Source of the DNA: Streptomyces graminofaciens
Lineage (GTDB): Bacteria; Actinomycetota; Actinomycetes; Streptomycetales; Streptomycetaceae
Reading direction: 5' to 3'
NCBI RefSeq assembly: GCF_030294945.1
Contig: NZ_AP018448.1
Location: 3,844,001 to 3,908,000, forward strand
DNA length: 64,000 nucleotides
Shown here: positions 44,567-54,037 of the stretch, one piece after another
How the letters are laid out: the number at the start of each line of letters is the position of its first letter
Numbering within the stretch: position 1 is the stretch's first letter
The notes under the pieces: model-generated
Database searches by the model: none
Seen by the model: the letters and a program-made list of their open reading frames with translations, nothing else
What the model was told of the DNA's origin: nothing
Translations under genes and position numbers: made by a program

Positions 44567-44631
44567 GGCTGGTCGCGCCCACGCGGCCGAGCCGCGGATC
44601 GATACAGCCTCGCGCCCCTCAAGAGGCGCGA
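44567..44631. repeat. dispersed intergenic repeat, copy A
   Basis: Contains GGTCGCGCCCACGCGGC, then AGCCGC, ATCGATACAGCC and TCGCGCCCCTC-AAGAGGCGCGA. Related copies lie at 53768 and 62986. The last part is self-complementary and may act as a terminator; it lies just after the TIGR04222-like gene. Confidence 0.75.
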
Positions 44632-44712
44632 CACTGGGCCGGGGTTCTTTACATCACCCCATTCTGCACGAAACATCCCCTTTGTCGCCGCCGTGCTTCG
44701 AAGGGGTGCCTG

Positions 44713-46281
44713 ATGCGAGCTGTCGTTCTCTACGGAGCTGTCGGAGCCGTGCTCCTGGCCGGGCTCTCCGCCGGGTCCGCCGGGGGTGAGACAGGCGTCG
44801 TCACCGAGGTGCAAGGAGCCGTGGTCGCCGCCGAGCGGGCTGCTGACGCGGGGATTCGGTTCGGGAAGTGTGCCGACGACGTTCTTCCCGGGAATCTCAG
44901 GTGCGGGAAGGTGAAGGTGCCGCTCGACTACTCCCGGCCCTTCGGGAAGCAGATCTCGCTGACCGTCAGCCGCGTCAAGGCCACCGGCAAGGGCGTCGGC
45001 AAGCAGAAGGTCGCGCGGCAGGGCGCCCTGGTCTTCAACCCCGGCGGACCCGGTGCCTCGGGGCTGTACTTCCCGGTCATCGGGTTCGTGCCGGAGTGGA
45101 AGCGCATCGCCGCCGCGTACGACCTCGTCGGGTACGAACCGCGTGGGGTGGGGCGTTCGGCGCCGCTGTTCTGCCAGGACCCGAAGCGCCTCCACCGGGG
45201 GCCCTCACAGGCACCCGCGCACCCCTCGGAGTCGTACAAGAAGGAGCGGATCGCGCGGGCCAAGGCGTACGCGCGGGGGTGTGCCAAGAGGGGCGGCAGC
45301 GCGCTGCGGCACTACCACTCGCTCAACAACGCCCGCGACCTCGACGTGCTGCGCGCCGCGCTCGGTGAGCGACGGCTGACGTTCATGGGGGCGTCGTACG
45401 GCACGTACTTCGGGGCGCTGTACGCGGCGCTGTTCCCGTCGCATGTGCGGCGCATGGTCTTCGACTCGGTGGTGAATCCGGACACGGAGCAGATCTGGTA
45501 CCGGAACAACCTCGACCAGTCGGCCGCGTTCGAGGGGCGCTGGGCGGACTTCCGGACCTGGGTCTCCAAGCACGACGCCGTGTACGGGCTGGGGGACACA
45601 CCGGAGAAGGTGCTGGCGAGCTATGAGCGGGTGGCGGCGCGGCTGGCCCGTGAGCCGGCGGGCGGCACGGTGGGGCCGGGGCAGTTGCAGGGCGCGTTTC
45701 TGCAGGCCGCGTACTACGACGAGTACTGGCCGCAGCGCGCGCTGGCCCTGTCCGCGTATCTGAAGGGTGACGCGAAGCCTCTGGTGCAGCTCGCCGGTCC
45801 GCACCCGGGGGCCGCCGTCGAGCAGGAGAACAGCAACGCGGTCTACACGGCCGTCGAGTGCAACGACGCTCCCTGGCCGACGGAGTGGAGGGTCTGGGAC
45901 CGCGACAACACGCGGCTGGCGCGCATCGCGCCCTTCGAGACCTGGGACAACGTGTGGACGAACCTGCCGTGCGCGTACTGGTCGGGGCCGCGCCAGCGGC
46001 CGCTGGACGTACGCACCGAGCCCGGTGAACTGCCGCCCACGCTGATCCTCGCCGCCGAGCGGGACGGGGCGACCCCGTACGACGGAGCGCTCGAACTGCA
46101 CCGGCGGCTGTGGGGGTCGGCGCTCGTGACCGAGCGGGATTCCGGGAACCACGGCGTCGGGGGCGGGCCCAACAAGTGCGTGAACGCCCACCTGGAGGCG
46201 TACCTGCTGGAAGGGCGGGTGCCGGGGCGGAGCGTGGGCTGTGCTCCGCACCCGGACCCCGAACCGAGCGCCGCGAAGTAG
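44713..46281 (+). CDS. secreted alpha/beta-hydrolase, tripeptidyl-aminopeptidase type
   Basis: A 522-residue exported protein. Signal peptide VVLYGAVGAVLLAGLSAGSAG; then RFGKCADDVLPGNLRCGKVKVPLDYSRP (family entry motif), GALVFNPGGPGASGLYFP (oxyanion hole), and the nucleophile Ser in MGASYGTYFGALYAALFP. Asp and His follow in LILAAERDGATPYDGA and SGNHGVGGGPNKCVNAH. Resembles the SlpD/SlpE and Tap proteins of Streptomyces that remove tripeptides from secreted proteins. ATG 44713 after AAGGGG. Convergent with hemQ, 3 bp between stops. Confidence 0.9.
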   Translation: MRAVVLYGAVGAVLLAGLSAGSAGGETGVVTEVQGAVVAAERAADAGIRFGKCADDVLPGNLRCGKVKVPLDYSRPFGKQISLTVSRVKATGKGVGKQKVARQGALVFNPGGPGASGLYFPVIGFVPEWKRIAAAYDLVGYEPRGVGRSAPLFCQDPKRLHRGPSQAPAHPSESYKKERIARAKAYARGCAKRGGSALRHYHSLNNARDLDVLRAALGERRLTFMGASYGTYFGALYAALFPSHVRRMVFDSVVNPDTEQIWYRNNLDQSAAFEGRWADFRTWVSKHDAVYGLGDTPEKVLASYERVAARLAREPAGGTVGPGQLQGAFLQAAYYDEYWPQRALALSAYLKGDAKPLVQLAGPHPGAAVEQENSNAVYTAVECNDAPWPTEWRVWDRDNTRLARIAPFETWDNVWTNLPCAYWSGPRQRPLDVRTEPGELPPTLILAAERDGATPYDGALELHRRLWGSALVTERDSGNHGVGGGPNKCVNAHLEAYLLEGRVPGRSVGCAPHPDPEPSAAK

Positions 46282-46284
46282 GGC

Positions 46285-47016
46285 CTACGCCAGGCCCGCC
46301 ACCAGCTCCGCGACCGACTTCCGGCGGCCCGTGTAGAACGGCACCTCCTCGCGGACGTGCATACGGGCCTCGGAGGCGCGCAGATGGCGCATGAGGTCGA
46401 CGATGCGGTACAGCTCGTCGGCCTCGAAGGCGAGCATCCACTCGTAGTCGCCGAGGGAGAACGAGGCGACCGTGTTGGCGCGCACGTCCGGGTAGCCGCG
46501 GGCCATCTTGCCGTGGTCGGCGAGCATGCGGCGGCGGTCCTCGTCGGGCAGCAGGTACCAGTCGTAGGAGCGCACGAAGGGGTAGACGCTGACGTAGTCG
46601 CGGGGCGTCTCGTCGGCGAGGAACGCCGGGATGTGCGAGCGGTTGAACTCGGCGGGGCGGTGCAGCGCCATGTTCGACCAGACCGGCGTGAGGGCGCGGC
46701 CCAGCTTCGTACGGCGGAACAGGTTGTACGCCTCCTGGAGCTGGTCGGCGGTCTCGGCGTGCCACCAGATCATGAGGTCGGCGTCGGCGCGCAGACCCGA
46801 CACGTCGTACGTGCCGCGGATCGTCACGTCCTTGGCGGCGAGCTGGTCGAACAGCTCCTGGACCTCGTCGGCGTATCCGGTGCGGTCCTCCGGCAGTACG
46901 TCCTTCAGCTTGAAGACCGACCACAGGGTGTAGCGGATGACCTCGTTGAGGTCCTTGGCCAGCTTGCCCTTGTTCGGGATCCGGCCGGCCTCGGTGGTGG
47001 GGGCGTCGTCACTCAT
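46285..47016 (-). CDS. hemQ: coproheme decarboxylase HemQ
   Basis: A 243-residue member of the chlorite-dismutase-like haem family. Motifs: [74 protein letters not shown] (proximal His region), [23 protein letters not shown], and [24 protein letters not shown]. Converts coproheme III to protohaem, the last step of the coproporphyrin-dependent pathway of Gram-positive bacteria. ATG at 47016, 5 bp after the hemY stop, so the two form an operon. Confidence 0.95.
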   Translation of the reverse strand: MSDDAPTTEAGRIPNKGKLAKDLNEVIRYTLWSVFKLKDVLPEDRTGYADEVQELFDQLAAKDVTIRGTYDVSGLRADADLMIWWHAETADQLQEAYNLFRRTKLGRALTPVWSNMALHRPAEFNRSHIPAFLADETPRDYVSVYPFVRSYDWYLLPDEDRRRMLADHGKMARGYPDVRANTVASFSLGDYEWMLAFEADELYRIVDLMRHLRASEARMHVREEVPFYTGRRKSVAELVAGLA

Positions 47017-47021
47017 GGTTC

Positions 47022-48476
47022 TTATTCTCCTGCTCCGCCGTGCAGACTTTGCACCGGGTTGGCGGTGAGCTCGCGGGCGGCGCTCAGGTCGCCGCCGATC
47101 TGGTCGACGGCCGCGTACGCGCTCGCGATGCAGGCCGGGATGCCGACACCGTCGTACGCCGCGCCGCAGACGGCGAGGCCGGGCAGCTTGGCGATGTGCT
47201 CGCGGACACGGGCCACGCGCGCGTGGTGGCCGACGGGGTACTGGGGCAGGCCCTCGTGCCAGCGGGTGACGCGGGTTTCGAGGGGTTCGGCGGACAGGCC
47301 GGTGGCGGCCCGGAGGTCGTGTCGCGACACGTCCACGAGGTGGGCGTCGTCGCGCCGGAGGATCTCCGTCTCGCCGTGCCGGCCGACCGAGGTGCGCAGG
47401 ACCAGCAGGTCGGGGTTCTCGTCCGCGATCCAGCCCCACTTCTGGGAGGAGAACGTGGACGCCTTGATCGTGCGGCCGTCCACCGGCGGCACCAGGAAGC
47501 CGCTGCCCTCGGGGAGGGTGAGGTCGGCTCGGCGGTAGGCCAGGGTGACGAGGGCCATGGAGGCGTACTCGACGGTCGCCAGCTCGGCGGCGGCCTCGGG
47601 GGCCTCGGGGCGCAGCAGCCCGGCGGCGACGGGGGCGGGGGCGGCCACGACGACGGCGTCCGCGTGCAGCACCCGGTCCCCGGCGGTGATCCGCCAGCCG
47701 CCGGGCGCCTCGCGGCGCAGCTCCGTGACGGCGGTCCGGGTGAGGATCTCGGCGCCGCGCCCGCGCACCGACTCCGCGACCGAGAGCGGCAGTTGGCCCA
47801 CGCCGCCCTCGATGCCCATGAAGACGGGGCCCGTCTGCTGGGCGGCGGCAGCGCGGGCCTGGATCTCGCGCACGGCCTCCGTCAGGGAGGTGTGGGTCTG
47901 GGCGGCCTGGAAGAGCTGGGGGACCGCCGAGCGCATCGAGATGCGGTACGCGTCGCCCGCGTAGACCCCGCCCAGCAGGGGCTCCACCAGGCGGTCGACG
48001 ACCTCGCGGCCGAGCCTCGCCGCCACGTACTCCCCCACCGCCACGTCGTCGCCGACCTCGGTGCGCGGCAGTTCGGCGTCGCGCTCGATGCGGGCGAGGC
48101 CCTCGTCGGAGAGGACGCCGGAGAGGGCGGAGGCGGTGCCGGGGACGCCCATGACGTGGCCCTTGGGCATGGGGCGCAGGGCACCCCTGGTCCACAGCGA
48201 GGCCGCGGCGGTCGCGGGCGGCTGGAGGCGGTCGGTGAGCCCGACCTCTCTCGCGAGGGCGATCGCCTCGGGGCGGCGGGCCAGCATCGACTCGGCGCCG
48301 AAGTCGACCCGCGCGCCCGCGATCTCACCGGGCAGCAGCTTGCCGCCGACCCGCTCCGAGGCCTCCAGGACGGTGACTCTCGCGCCTCGGTCCAGCACCC
48401 GGTGGGCCGCGGCCAGCCCCGCGATCCCGGCTCCGATGACGACGACGTGCCCCGCGTCCGTACGTGATCCGCTCAT
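47022..48476 (-). CDS. hemY: coproporphyrinogen III oxidase HemY/CgoX (former protoporphyrinogen oxidase)
   Basis: A 484-residue FAD enzyme. Rossmann motif [37 protein letters not shown] at the N-terminus, [56 protein letters not shown], and the C-terminal FAD motif [23 protein letters not shown]. Oxidises coproporphyrinogen III to coproporphyrin III with O2; the HemQ gene downstream fits this route. ATG 48476. Iron insertion (hemH/cpfC) is not in the window. Confidence 0.95.
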   Translation of the reverse strand: MSGSRTDAGHVVVIGAGIAGLAAAHRVLDRGARVTVLEASERVGGKLLPGEIAGARVDFGAESMLARRPEAIALAREVGLTDRLQPPATAAASLWTRGALRPMPKGHVMGVPGTASALSGVLSDEGLARIERDAELPRTEVGDDVAVGEYVAARLGREVVDRLVEPLLGGVYAGDAYRISMRSAVPQLFQAAQTHTSLTEAVREIQARAAAAQQTGPVFMGIEGGVGQLPLSVAESVRGRGAEILTRTAVTELRREAPGGWRITAGDRVLHADAVVVAAPAPVAAGLLRPEAPEAAAELATVEYASMALVTLAYRRADLTLPEGSGFLVPPVDGRTIKASTFSSQKWGWIADENPDLLVLRTSVGRHGETEILRRDDAHLVDVSRHDLRAATGLSAEPLETRVTRWHEGLPQYPVGHHARVARVREHIAKLPGLAVCGAAYDGVGIPACIASAYAAVDQIGGDLSAARELTANPVQSLHGGAGE

Positions 48477-48661
48477 GCGTCCACCTTCTCAGACACCACT
48501 GCCAGTGACCTCGGCGGCATGTGCCCTCGCCGAGTCCTGACCGTGACCGCTTCGGGACCGGAATCGGCCAACGTTCGGCCCCGCTCCGGCGTCGAAGGAG
48601 CATCACTGAGTCAGTGAGTGAGTCAGCCAGTCAGTCACGACGACCCTCGGGGGGACCCGCA

Positions 48662-49585
48662 ATGGCCGAAACCCACGTACGACGATCCCGCCGGCCCGCA
48701 GGGGCCCTGGCCGCCCTGTTCATCGCGGCCGCCCTGACGATCACCGGCTGCAGCGCGGGCGGCGACGAATCCAGCTCGGACGGCTCGCTCTCCGACTCCA
48801 AGGCCGCCCCTGCCGAGCAGCAGGACGGCGCGGGCAGTGGCGCCGCCGACTCGACCGTCAGGGAGGACGCGCCGGTCAAGATCACCCCGAGCCACATCAT
48901 CCGCACCGCTTCCCTGACCGTGCAGGTCAAGGACGTGCCGAAGGCGCTGGACGAGGCCCGCACCAGCACCGAGAACGCGGGTGGCTTCGTCGGCAGCGAG
49001 ACCACGACCCGCGACGGCAAGGGCCGCGAGCGGACCCGCGTCGTGCTGCGGGTGCCCACCGAGAAGTACGACGAGGTCCTCGCCGAACTGGAAGGCACCG
49101 GCAAGCTGATCGAACGCAAGGCCAAGGCCGAGGACGTCACCGACCAGGTCGTCGACGTGAACAGCCGCATCAAGACACAGCGGGCGAGTGTGGCACGGAT
49201 CCGGGAGCTGATGGAGCGGGCGACCAAGCTCAGTGATGTGGTCACCCTGGAGGGCGAGTTGAGCACCCGTCAGTCGGATCTGGAGTCCCTGCTCGCCCAG
49301 CAGGAGTCCCTGAAGGACCGCACGAGCCTCGCCACCATCACGCTGTCGCTGTCCGAGACCCCGGTGAAGAAGGCGGAGAAGCACGACGACGACCCGGGCT
49401 TCGTGGACGCGCTGGAGGGCGGCTGGGGCGCCTTCGTCACTCTGTTCCGCTGGCTGGGCCTCGGCCTCGCCGCGATCCTCCCGTTCGCGGCGGCAGCGGC
49501 GCTCCTGCTGGCCCTGTGGCTGCGCTTCGTGCGCCCCCGCAGGACGAGCCCGGAGGTGGCGGCGGCCGCGGAGGAGCGGGACTGA
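48662..49585 (+). CDS. DUF4349 lipoprotein
   Basis: A 307-residue protein. Lipoprotein leader with hydrophobic ALAALFIAAALTITGC (lipobox TGCS), an acidic Ser/Asp-rich linker, then DUF4349: ITPSHIIRTASLTVQVKDVPKALDEARTSTENAGGFVGSE, RVVLRVPTEKYDEVLAELEGTGKLIERKAKAEDVTDQVVDVNSRIKTQRASVARIRELMERATKL, coiled-coil (LSDVVTLEGELSTRQSDLESLLAQQESLKDRTS), and a C-terminal membrane helix (LGLGLAAILPFAAAAALLLALWL). ATG 48662 after a G-rich site. Function unknown. Confidence 0.88.
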   Translation: MAETHVRRSRRPAGALAALFIAAALTITGCSAGGDESSSDGSLSDSKAAPAEQQDGAGSGAADSTVREDAPVKITPSHIIRTASLTVQVKDVPKALDEARTSTENAGGFVGSETTTRDGKGRERTRVVLRVPTEKYDEVLAELEGTGKLIERKAKAEDVTDQVVDVNSRIKTQRASVARIRELMERATKLSDVVTLEGELSTRQSDLESLLAQQESLKDRTSLATITLSLSETPVKKAEKHDDDPGFVDALEGGWGAFVTLFRWLGLGLAAILPFAAAAALLLALWLRFVRPRRTSPEVAAAAEERD

Positions 49586-49612
49586 AATTCCAGGCGCCCG
49601 TAGCGTGTTCCC

Positions 49613-51022
49613 ATGAACATGAGCCGTACTGAACGTCCTGAGGGTGCACGGGAACGCCTGGTGGTCATAGGCGGCGACGCGGCGGGCATGTCCGCCGCGT
49701 CGCAGGCACGCCGGCTGCGGGGGCCCGACGAGCTGGAGATCGTGGCGTTCGAGCGCGGCCATTTCTCGTCCTTCTCCGCGTGCGGCATCCCCTACTGGGT
49801 GGGCGGCGACGTCCCCGAGCGGGACCGGCTCATCGCCCGTACGCCCGAGGAGCACCGGGCCCGGGACATCGATCTGCGGATGCGTACCGAGGTCGTCGAG
49901 ATCGATGTCGAGGGGGCACGCGTACGCGTGCGGGACGTCGAGTCCGGGGCCGAGTCCTGGACGTCGTACGACAAGCTGGTGATCGCGACCGGCGCCCGCC
50001 CGATCCGCCCCGTGCTCCCCGGTGTCGACGCGCCGGGCGTGCACGGTGTGCAGACCCTCGACGACGGCCAGGCCCTCCTCGACACACTGTCCACCACGAA
50101 GGGCCGCCGCGCGGTGGTCGTCGGCGCGGGCTACATCGGCGTGGAGATGGCCGAGGCCCTCATCAACAGGGGGTACGAGGTCACGGTCGTCAACCGCGGC
50201 AAGGAGCCCATGTCCACGCTCGACCCCGACATGGGCCGCCTGGTGCACCGGGCCATGGCGGGCATGGGCATCACGATGGTCGACGACGCCGAGGTCACCA
50301 AGGTGCTCACCGGCGACGACGGCCGGGTCCGCGCGGTGGCCACGGACGACGCCGAGTACCCGGCGGACGTGGTGGTCCTGGGCATCGGCGTACGCCCGGA
50401 GACCGAGTTGGCGAAGGCGGCGGGACTGCCCGTCGGCGACCACGGCGGCCTGCTCACCGACCTCTCCATGCGGGTGCGCGGCCACGACGACATCTGGGCG
50501 GGCGGCGACTGCGTGGAGGTCCTCGACCTGGTCACCGGCCGCGAACGCCACATCCCGCTCGGCACCCACGCCAACAAGCACGGCCAGGTCATCGGCTCCA
50601 ACGTCGGCGGCGGCTACGCCACTTTCCCCGGTGTCGTCGGCACGGCCGTCAGCAAGGTCTGCGACCTGGAGATCGCCCGCACCGGCCTCCGTGAGAAGGA
50701 CGCCCGGCGTGCGGGCCTGCAGTACGTCACGGTCACCATCGAGTCGACGAGCCGCGCCGGTTACTACCCCGGCGCCGCGCCCATGACGGTCAAGATGCTC
50801 GCCGAACGCCGCACGGGCCGGTTGCTGGGTGTCCAGATCGTGGGCCGCGAAGGCGCGGGCAAGCGTGTAGACATCGCGGCCGTGGCCCTCACCGCGGGCA
50901 TGACGGTGGAACAGATGACCGTCCTGGACCTGGGCTACGCCCCGCCTTTCTCGCCGGTATGGGACCCGATCCTGGTGGCGGCGAGAAAGGCGGCGACGGC
51001 AGTGAGGTCGAGCGCCTCGTAG
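49613..51022 (+). CDS. CoA-disulfide-reductase-like FAD/NAD(P)H oxidoreductase
   Basis: A 469-residue member of the NADH oxidase/CoA-disulfide reductase group. FAD motif LVVIGGDAAGMSAASQARRL; single redox Cys in FSSFSACGIPYWVGG, as in CoADR; NAD(P) motif AVVVGAGYIGVEMAEALINRGYEVTVV; FAD motif DDIWAGGDCVEVLDL; dimerisation domain with YVTVTIESTSRAGYYPGAAPMTVKM. Probably reduces CoA disulfide or a related low-molecular disulfide or persulfide in the cytoplasm. ATG 49613, or two codons later at 49619. A terminator-like hairpin follows. Confidence 0.9.
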   Translation: MNMSRTERPEGARERLVVIGGDAAGMSAASQARRLRGPDELEIVAFERGHFSSFSACGIPYWVGGDVPERDRLIARTPEEHRARDIDLRMRTEVVEIDVEGARVRVRDVESGAESWTSYDKLVIATGARPIRPVLPGVDAPGVHGVQTLDDGQALLDTLSTTKGRRAVVVGAGYIGVEMAEALINRGYEVTVVNRGKEPMSTLDPDMGRLVHRAMAGMGITMVDDAEVTKVLTGDDGRVRAVATDDAEYPADVVVLGIGVRPETELAKAAGLPVGDHGGLLTDLSMRVRGHDDIWAGGDCVEVLDLVTGRERHIPLGTHANKHGQVIGSNVGGGYATFPGVVGTAVSKVCDLEIARTGLREKDARRAGLQYVTVTIESTSRAGYYPGAAPMTVKMLAERRTGRLLGVQIVGREGAGKRVDIAAVALTAGMTVEQMTVLDLGYAPPFSPVWDPILVAARKAATAVRSSAS

Positions 51023-51030
51023 CAGGGGTT

Positions 51031-51049
51031 GCGCCCCCGTAAGGGGCGC
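51031..51049 (+). terminator. REP-type hairpin after the flavoprotein gene
   Basis: GCGCCCC-CGTAA-GGGGCGC, followed by GGGGAACCGCGCGACCAGCCGCGAAGCACC. This combination is a common Streptomyces intergenic repeat/terminator. It begins 8 bp after the stop. Confidence 0.7.
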
Positions 51050-51119
51050 GGGGAACCGCGCGACCAGCCGCGAAGCACCCGCGGCCGGCCGATCACGGAC
51101 CCCTTGCGGCGGGACTCCG

Positions 51120-51458
51120 CTAGACGGCTGACCCGTTGATGCGGTCGATGACCTGCCGCGCCTGCTCCGCCGGCGGCCTGGAAGGCAACGACGACACGGA
51201 CGCCGCCGAGGTCACACCCGAGGTGACCGCGGCCGGCTGCGCCGCGGCCGGCTTCGCGTGCGCGGCCGCAGGACGAGCCGACCGCAGCCGGTGGCTGACG
51301 GCCTCGTCCAACGTCACCGGCCGCTGCATCCGTGCCGCCAGCCGCCCGGCCTCCTGGCCGAGCGCCGCGACGTCCTCCCAGGGCAGCCGGATCACCAGAG
51401 CGATCTCCGCCTCACCGTCGGGCGTGGCATGCATCGGAGGAGTAACTCGGTCGTTCAT
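51120..51458 (-). CDS. hypothetical protein with acyl-carboxylase-epsilon-like look, 112 aa
   Basis: ATG at 51458 follows GAGGAACAGG. The N-terminal half (MNDRVTPPMHATPDGEAEIALVIRLPWEDVAALGQEAGRLAARMQRPVTLDEAVSHRLR) is folded-looking; the middle is an Ala/Pro/Lys linker of the kind found in acyl-CoA carboxylase epsilon subunits; the end is SRPPAEQARQVIDRINGSAV. That resemblance is weak, and no carboxylase gene is nearby. Conserved hypothetical protein. Confidence 0.6.
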   Translation of the reverse strand: MNDRVTPPMHATPDGEAEIALVIRLPWEDVAALGQEAGRLAARMQRPVTLDEAVSHRLRSARPAAAHAKPAAAQPAAVTSGVTSAASVSSLPSRPPAEQARQVIDRINGSAV

Positions 51459-51613
51459 CGCCTGTTCCTCACGTAGATCCGCGGTTGAGGAGACATACGG
51501 ACGCCCGCACACGAGCGTTCACAGGACCGGCCGGATCCACCGACGACGCGGCAGATGTGCGTACCAGACCCGCGGCGTGATCCGCCGGACGGGCCCCCGG
51601 ACCCGGACAGGCC

Positions 51614-51794
51614 CTAGGGCGTGTTTCGAAAGTAGCGTCGTCCGCCCGGAGGGCGGGGCCCGCGGCGTCCGGTGCGGTGCGTCGCAAGGCGGAGGGTCGT
51701 CCGCGTACTGGGCGTACGCGGACGACCCCGACAACGCGGCGAGGCGCCGTGCCAGGCGTCGCGGGGCAGACGGGACTTTCGAAACACGCCCTAG
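51614..51794. mobile_element. MITE-like element with 20-bp perfect terminal inverted repeats
   Basis: CTAGGGCGTGTTTCGAAAGT at 51614-51633 is repeated exactly as its reverse complement at 51775-51794, giving a 181-bp unit without coding capacity. Inside is a perfect 15-bp stem (51694-51708 with 51714-51728, loop TGGGC). The outermost CTAG on both sides could be a 4-bp target duplication as made by IS5-type transposases. The right end overlaps the stop codon of hemE (51791-51793). It fills the gap between the 112-aa gene and hemE. Confidence 0.8.
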
Positions 51795-52858
51795 CGCGCG
51801 GTCTGCGTGTGCACGTACTCCACGAGGCGGGTCAGCGCGTCCGGGTTCGTGGACGGCATGACGCCGTGGCCGAGGTTGAAGACATGGCCCTCCAGGCCGG
51901 TGGCCGAGTCCAGCACCTCGCGGGTCTTGGCCTCGACGGCCGCCGTGCCGGCGAACAGGACGGTCGGGTCGAGGTTGCCCTGGAGCGCCTTGCCGGGGCC
52001 GACGCGTCGGGCGGCCTCGTCGAGGGGGACGCGCCAGTCGACGCCGACGACGTCCGCGCCCGCCTCGCCCATGAGGCCCAGCAGCTCACCGGTGCCGACG
52101 CCGAAGTGGATGCGCGGGACGCCGTACGACTCGACCGCCCGGAAGACCTTCGCGGAGGCGGGCAGCACCGAGCGGCGGTAGTCCGCCGGGGCCAGCGCGC
52201 CGGCCCAGGAGTCGAAGAGCTGGACGGCGCTCGCGCCCGCCTCGATCTGCACCTTCAGGAACGCGGCCGTGATCTCGGCGAGGCGGTCGAGCAGGTCGGC
52301 CCAGAGCTCGGGGTCGCCGTACATCATCGCCTTGGCGTTCTCGTACGTACGGGACGGGCCGCCCTCGACGAGGTAGCTCGCGAGGGTGAAGGGGGCGCCG
52401 GCGAAGCCGATGAGCGGGGTCCCGCCGAGCTCGGCGGTGAGCAGCCTGATCGCCTCGGTGACGTAGGAGACGTCCTCGGGGGTCAGATCGCGCAGCTGGG
52501 CCAGGTCGGCGCGGCTGCGGATCGGGTTCTCGACGACCGGGCCGACGCCGGGCTTGATGTCCAGGTCGATGCCGATGGCCTTGAGCGGGACCACGATGTC
52601 GCTGAAGTAGATCGCCGCGTCCACGTTGTGCCGCCGGACCGGCTGGAGGGTGATCTCCGTGACCAGCTCGGGCCGCATGCACGACTCCAGCATCGGGATG
52701 CCCTCGCGCACCTTGAGGTACTCGGGCAGCGACCGTCCGGCCTGCCGCATGAACCACACCGGCGTGTGCGGCACGGGTTCGCGCCGGCACGCCTTCAGGA
52801 ACGCGGAGTCGTACGTGGCGGTCGGCTGGTGGCCCGAGGGGCTGGCGATGGCACTCAC
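51791..52858 (-). CDS. hemE: uroporphyrinogen decarboxylase
   Basis: A 355-residue HemE. Motifs: [21 protein letters not shown] (active-site Arg pair), [104 protein letters not shown], and [26 protein letters not shown]. Converts uroporphyrinogen III to coproporphyrinogen III, feeding HemY and HemQ. GTG at 52858; the frame is open upstream but family sequence starts here. The TAG stop lies in the inverted repeat of the MITE-like element. Confidence 0.96.
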   Translation of the reverse strand: MSAIASPSGHQPTATYDSAFLKACRREPVPHTPVWFMRQAGRSLPEYLKVREGIPMLESCMRPELVTEITLQPVRRHNVDAAIYFSDIVVPLKAIGIDLDIKPGVGPVVENPIRSRADLAQLRDLTPEDVSYVTEAIRLLTAELGGTPLIGFAGAPFTLASYLVEGGPSRTYENAKAMMYGDPELWADLLDRLAEITAAFLKVQIEAGASAVQLFDSWAGALAPADYRRSVLPASAKVFRAVESYGVPRIHFGVGTGELLGLMGEAGADVVGVDWRVPLDEAARRVGPGKALQGNLDPTVLFAGTAAVEAKTREVLDSATGLEGHVFNLGHGVMPSTNPDALTRLVEYVHTQTAR

Positions 52859-53099
52859 GACGCAAAGTCTCGCACGCCTGCCTGACAGCGACGGCCCGGG
52901 TTGTGGACAACTCCGGACAGCTCGCCCGAGGGGGCCGTACGTTCGCTCAGCGCGATGCGACCGTGACCGAGCGCACGGGTGTCCCTCCCTGCGCGAAGGC
53001 TCCGTTCCCCTTAATCTTCCCCGCATGGCTGCGGCTCAGGGACGACTGTCGGACGGCGCTGGCGAAAAGGACGACGCGAAGGAGGGGGAGCGCGATGCG

Positions 53100-53699
53100 A
53101 TGGAGACGGCTCCACTGCCCTTCCGGACAGCCGTCGACGCGTTGAGGGTCACGCGGCTGCGGCCGGAGATCGAGATCGAGCCGACCAGGCCGCCGCAGCG
53201 TCTGGCGCCCTACGCGTACGCCCTGGAGGCGGCGGTCGTCGAGGGCGACGAGGATCTGGCCGACGGCCGGCTCGTCCTTCTGCACGATCCGGATGGGCAC
53301 GACGCCTGGCAGGGCTCGTTCCGCCTGGTGACCCTCGTACGGGCCGAGCTGGAGCCCGAGATGGCCGCGGATCCGCTGCTGCCCGAGGTGTGCTGGTCCT
53401 GGCTGACCGGCGCGCTGCAGGCCCGGGGTCTGTCGTACGGGGAGCCGAGCGGCACGGTCACGCGCGCGAGTTCGCACTACTTCGGCGGGCTCAGTACGCG
53501 GCCGGCCGCCTCCCAGATCGAGATCCGCGCGTCCTGGACCCCGCGCGAGGCTTTGGGCGGGGTGCCGGACACCGCCGCGCATCTGGCGGCGTGGTGCGAT
53601 CTGTTGGCGCAGGTGGCGGGGCTGCCGCCGGCCGCCGGGGCGGGTGGGGACGCGTCCGTGGTGACGTTGCCGCAGCGTCGGGGGCCTCAGTCCCGCTGA
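53100..53699 (+). CDS. DUF3000 protein
   Basis: A 199-residue protein of the actinobacterial DUF3000 family: FRTAVDALRVTRLRPEIEIEPTRPPQRLAPYAYALEAAVVEGDEDLADGRLVLLHDPDGHDAWQGSFRLVTLVRAELEPEMAADPLLPEVCWSWLTGALQARG, then SSHYFGGLSTRPAASQIEIRASWTP. The ATG at 53100 is preferred since GGAGGGGGAG ends 9 bp before it; ATG 53025 upstream in frame has no such site. Divergent from hemE, an order kept in Streptomyces next to whiI and ribonuclease D. Function unknown. Confidence 0.85.
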   Translation: METAPLPFRTAVDALRVTRLRPEIEIEPTRPPQRLAPYAYALEAAVVEGDEDLADGRLVLLHDPDGHDAWQGSFRLVTLVRAELEPEMAADPLLPEVCWSWLTGALQARGLSYGEPSGTVTRASSHYFGGLSTRPAASQIEIRASWTPREALGGVPDTAAHLAAWCDLLAQVAGLPPAAGAGGDASVVTLPQRRGPQSR

Positions 53700-53714
53700 G
53701 TTCGTTCTTTCTCG

Positions 53715-53746
53715 AAGGACCGCGCGCCGTTGGGGCCGCGGTCCTT
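53715..53746 (+). terminator. rho-independent terminator after the DUF3000 gene
   Basis: AAGGACCGCG (53715-53724) pairs with CGCGGTCCTT (53737-53746), 10 of 10, followed by CTTC. It begins 16 bp after the stop. Confidence 0.85.
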
Positions 53747-53767
53747 CTTCGTGTGCCGGTCCGCCGC

Positions 53768-53831
53768 GGTTGCTCGCGCCCACGCGGCGGAGCCGCACGA
53801 TCGACACAGCCCCGCGCCCATGGAGGGCGCG
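53768..53831. repeat. dispersed intergenic repeat, copy B
   Basis: Reads TCGCGCCCACGCGGCGGAGCC, ATCGACACAGCC and CCGCGCCCATGGAGGGCGCG. Same order of blocks as copies A (44567) and C (62986). It lies in the 338-bp gap before whiI, between the DUF3000 terminator and the whiI promoter. Confidence 0.75.
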
Positions 53832-53968
53832 CCGGTCATCACCATCTCTTTGTCGATACGGCCACTTTCGGCCGCGTATTGACGCGAATCGACACCGTTC
53901 GGTCATCGGATGATCGAAGGCGTGTCCGAATTGCACGTATTGTTACTCACCAAATCGTGATCATTCTC

Positions 53969-53996
53969 TAAAGGAGCAGGGGTTTGATGCCGAAGA
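53969..53996 (+). promoter_or_regulatory. WhiG-type sigma promoter of whiI
   Basis: TAAA (53969-53972), 16 nt, then GCCGAAGA (53989-53996). This matches the sigma-WhiG consensus TAAA-N15/16-GCCGATAA except in the last bases. It lies about 40 bp before the GTG start of whiI, and whiI is an established sigma-WhiG target. Confidence 0.75.
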
Positions 53997-54037
53997 CGAC
54001 TGTGTCCTAGAAAGCCGCCCCGCACCCAGGAGGCCTG

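Noticed and set aside
51120..51458. Acyl-CoA carboxylase epsilon subunit for the 112-aa protein
   Set aside because: Only the Ala/Pro linker is similar; no carboxylase beta subunit is near and the usual short C-terminal motif is not evident.
53987..54010. A seven-codon frame with AAAGGAG upstream (MPKTTVS) before whiI, as a leader peptide
   Set aside because: It overlaps the -10 region of the proposed WhiG promoter, so it would not be on the whiI transcript.
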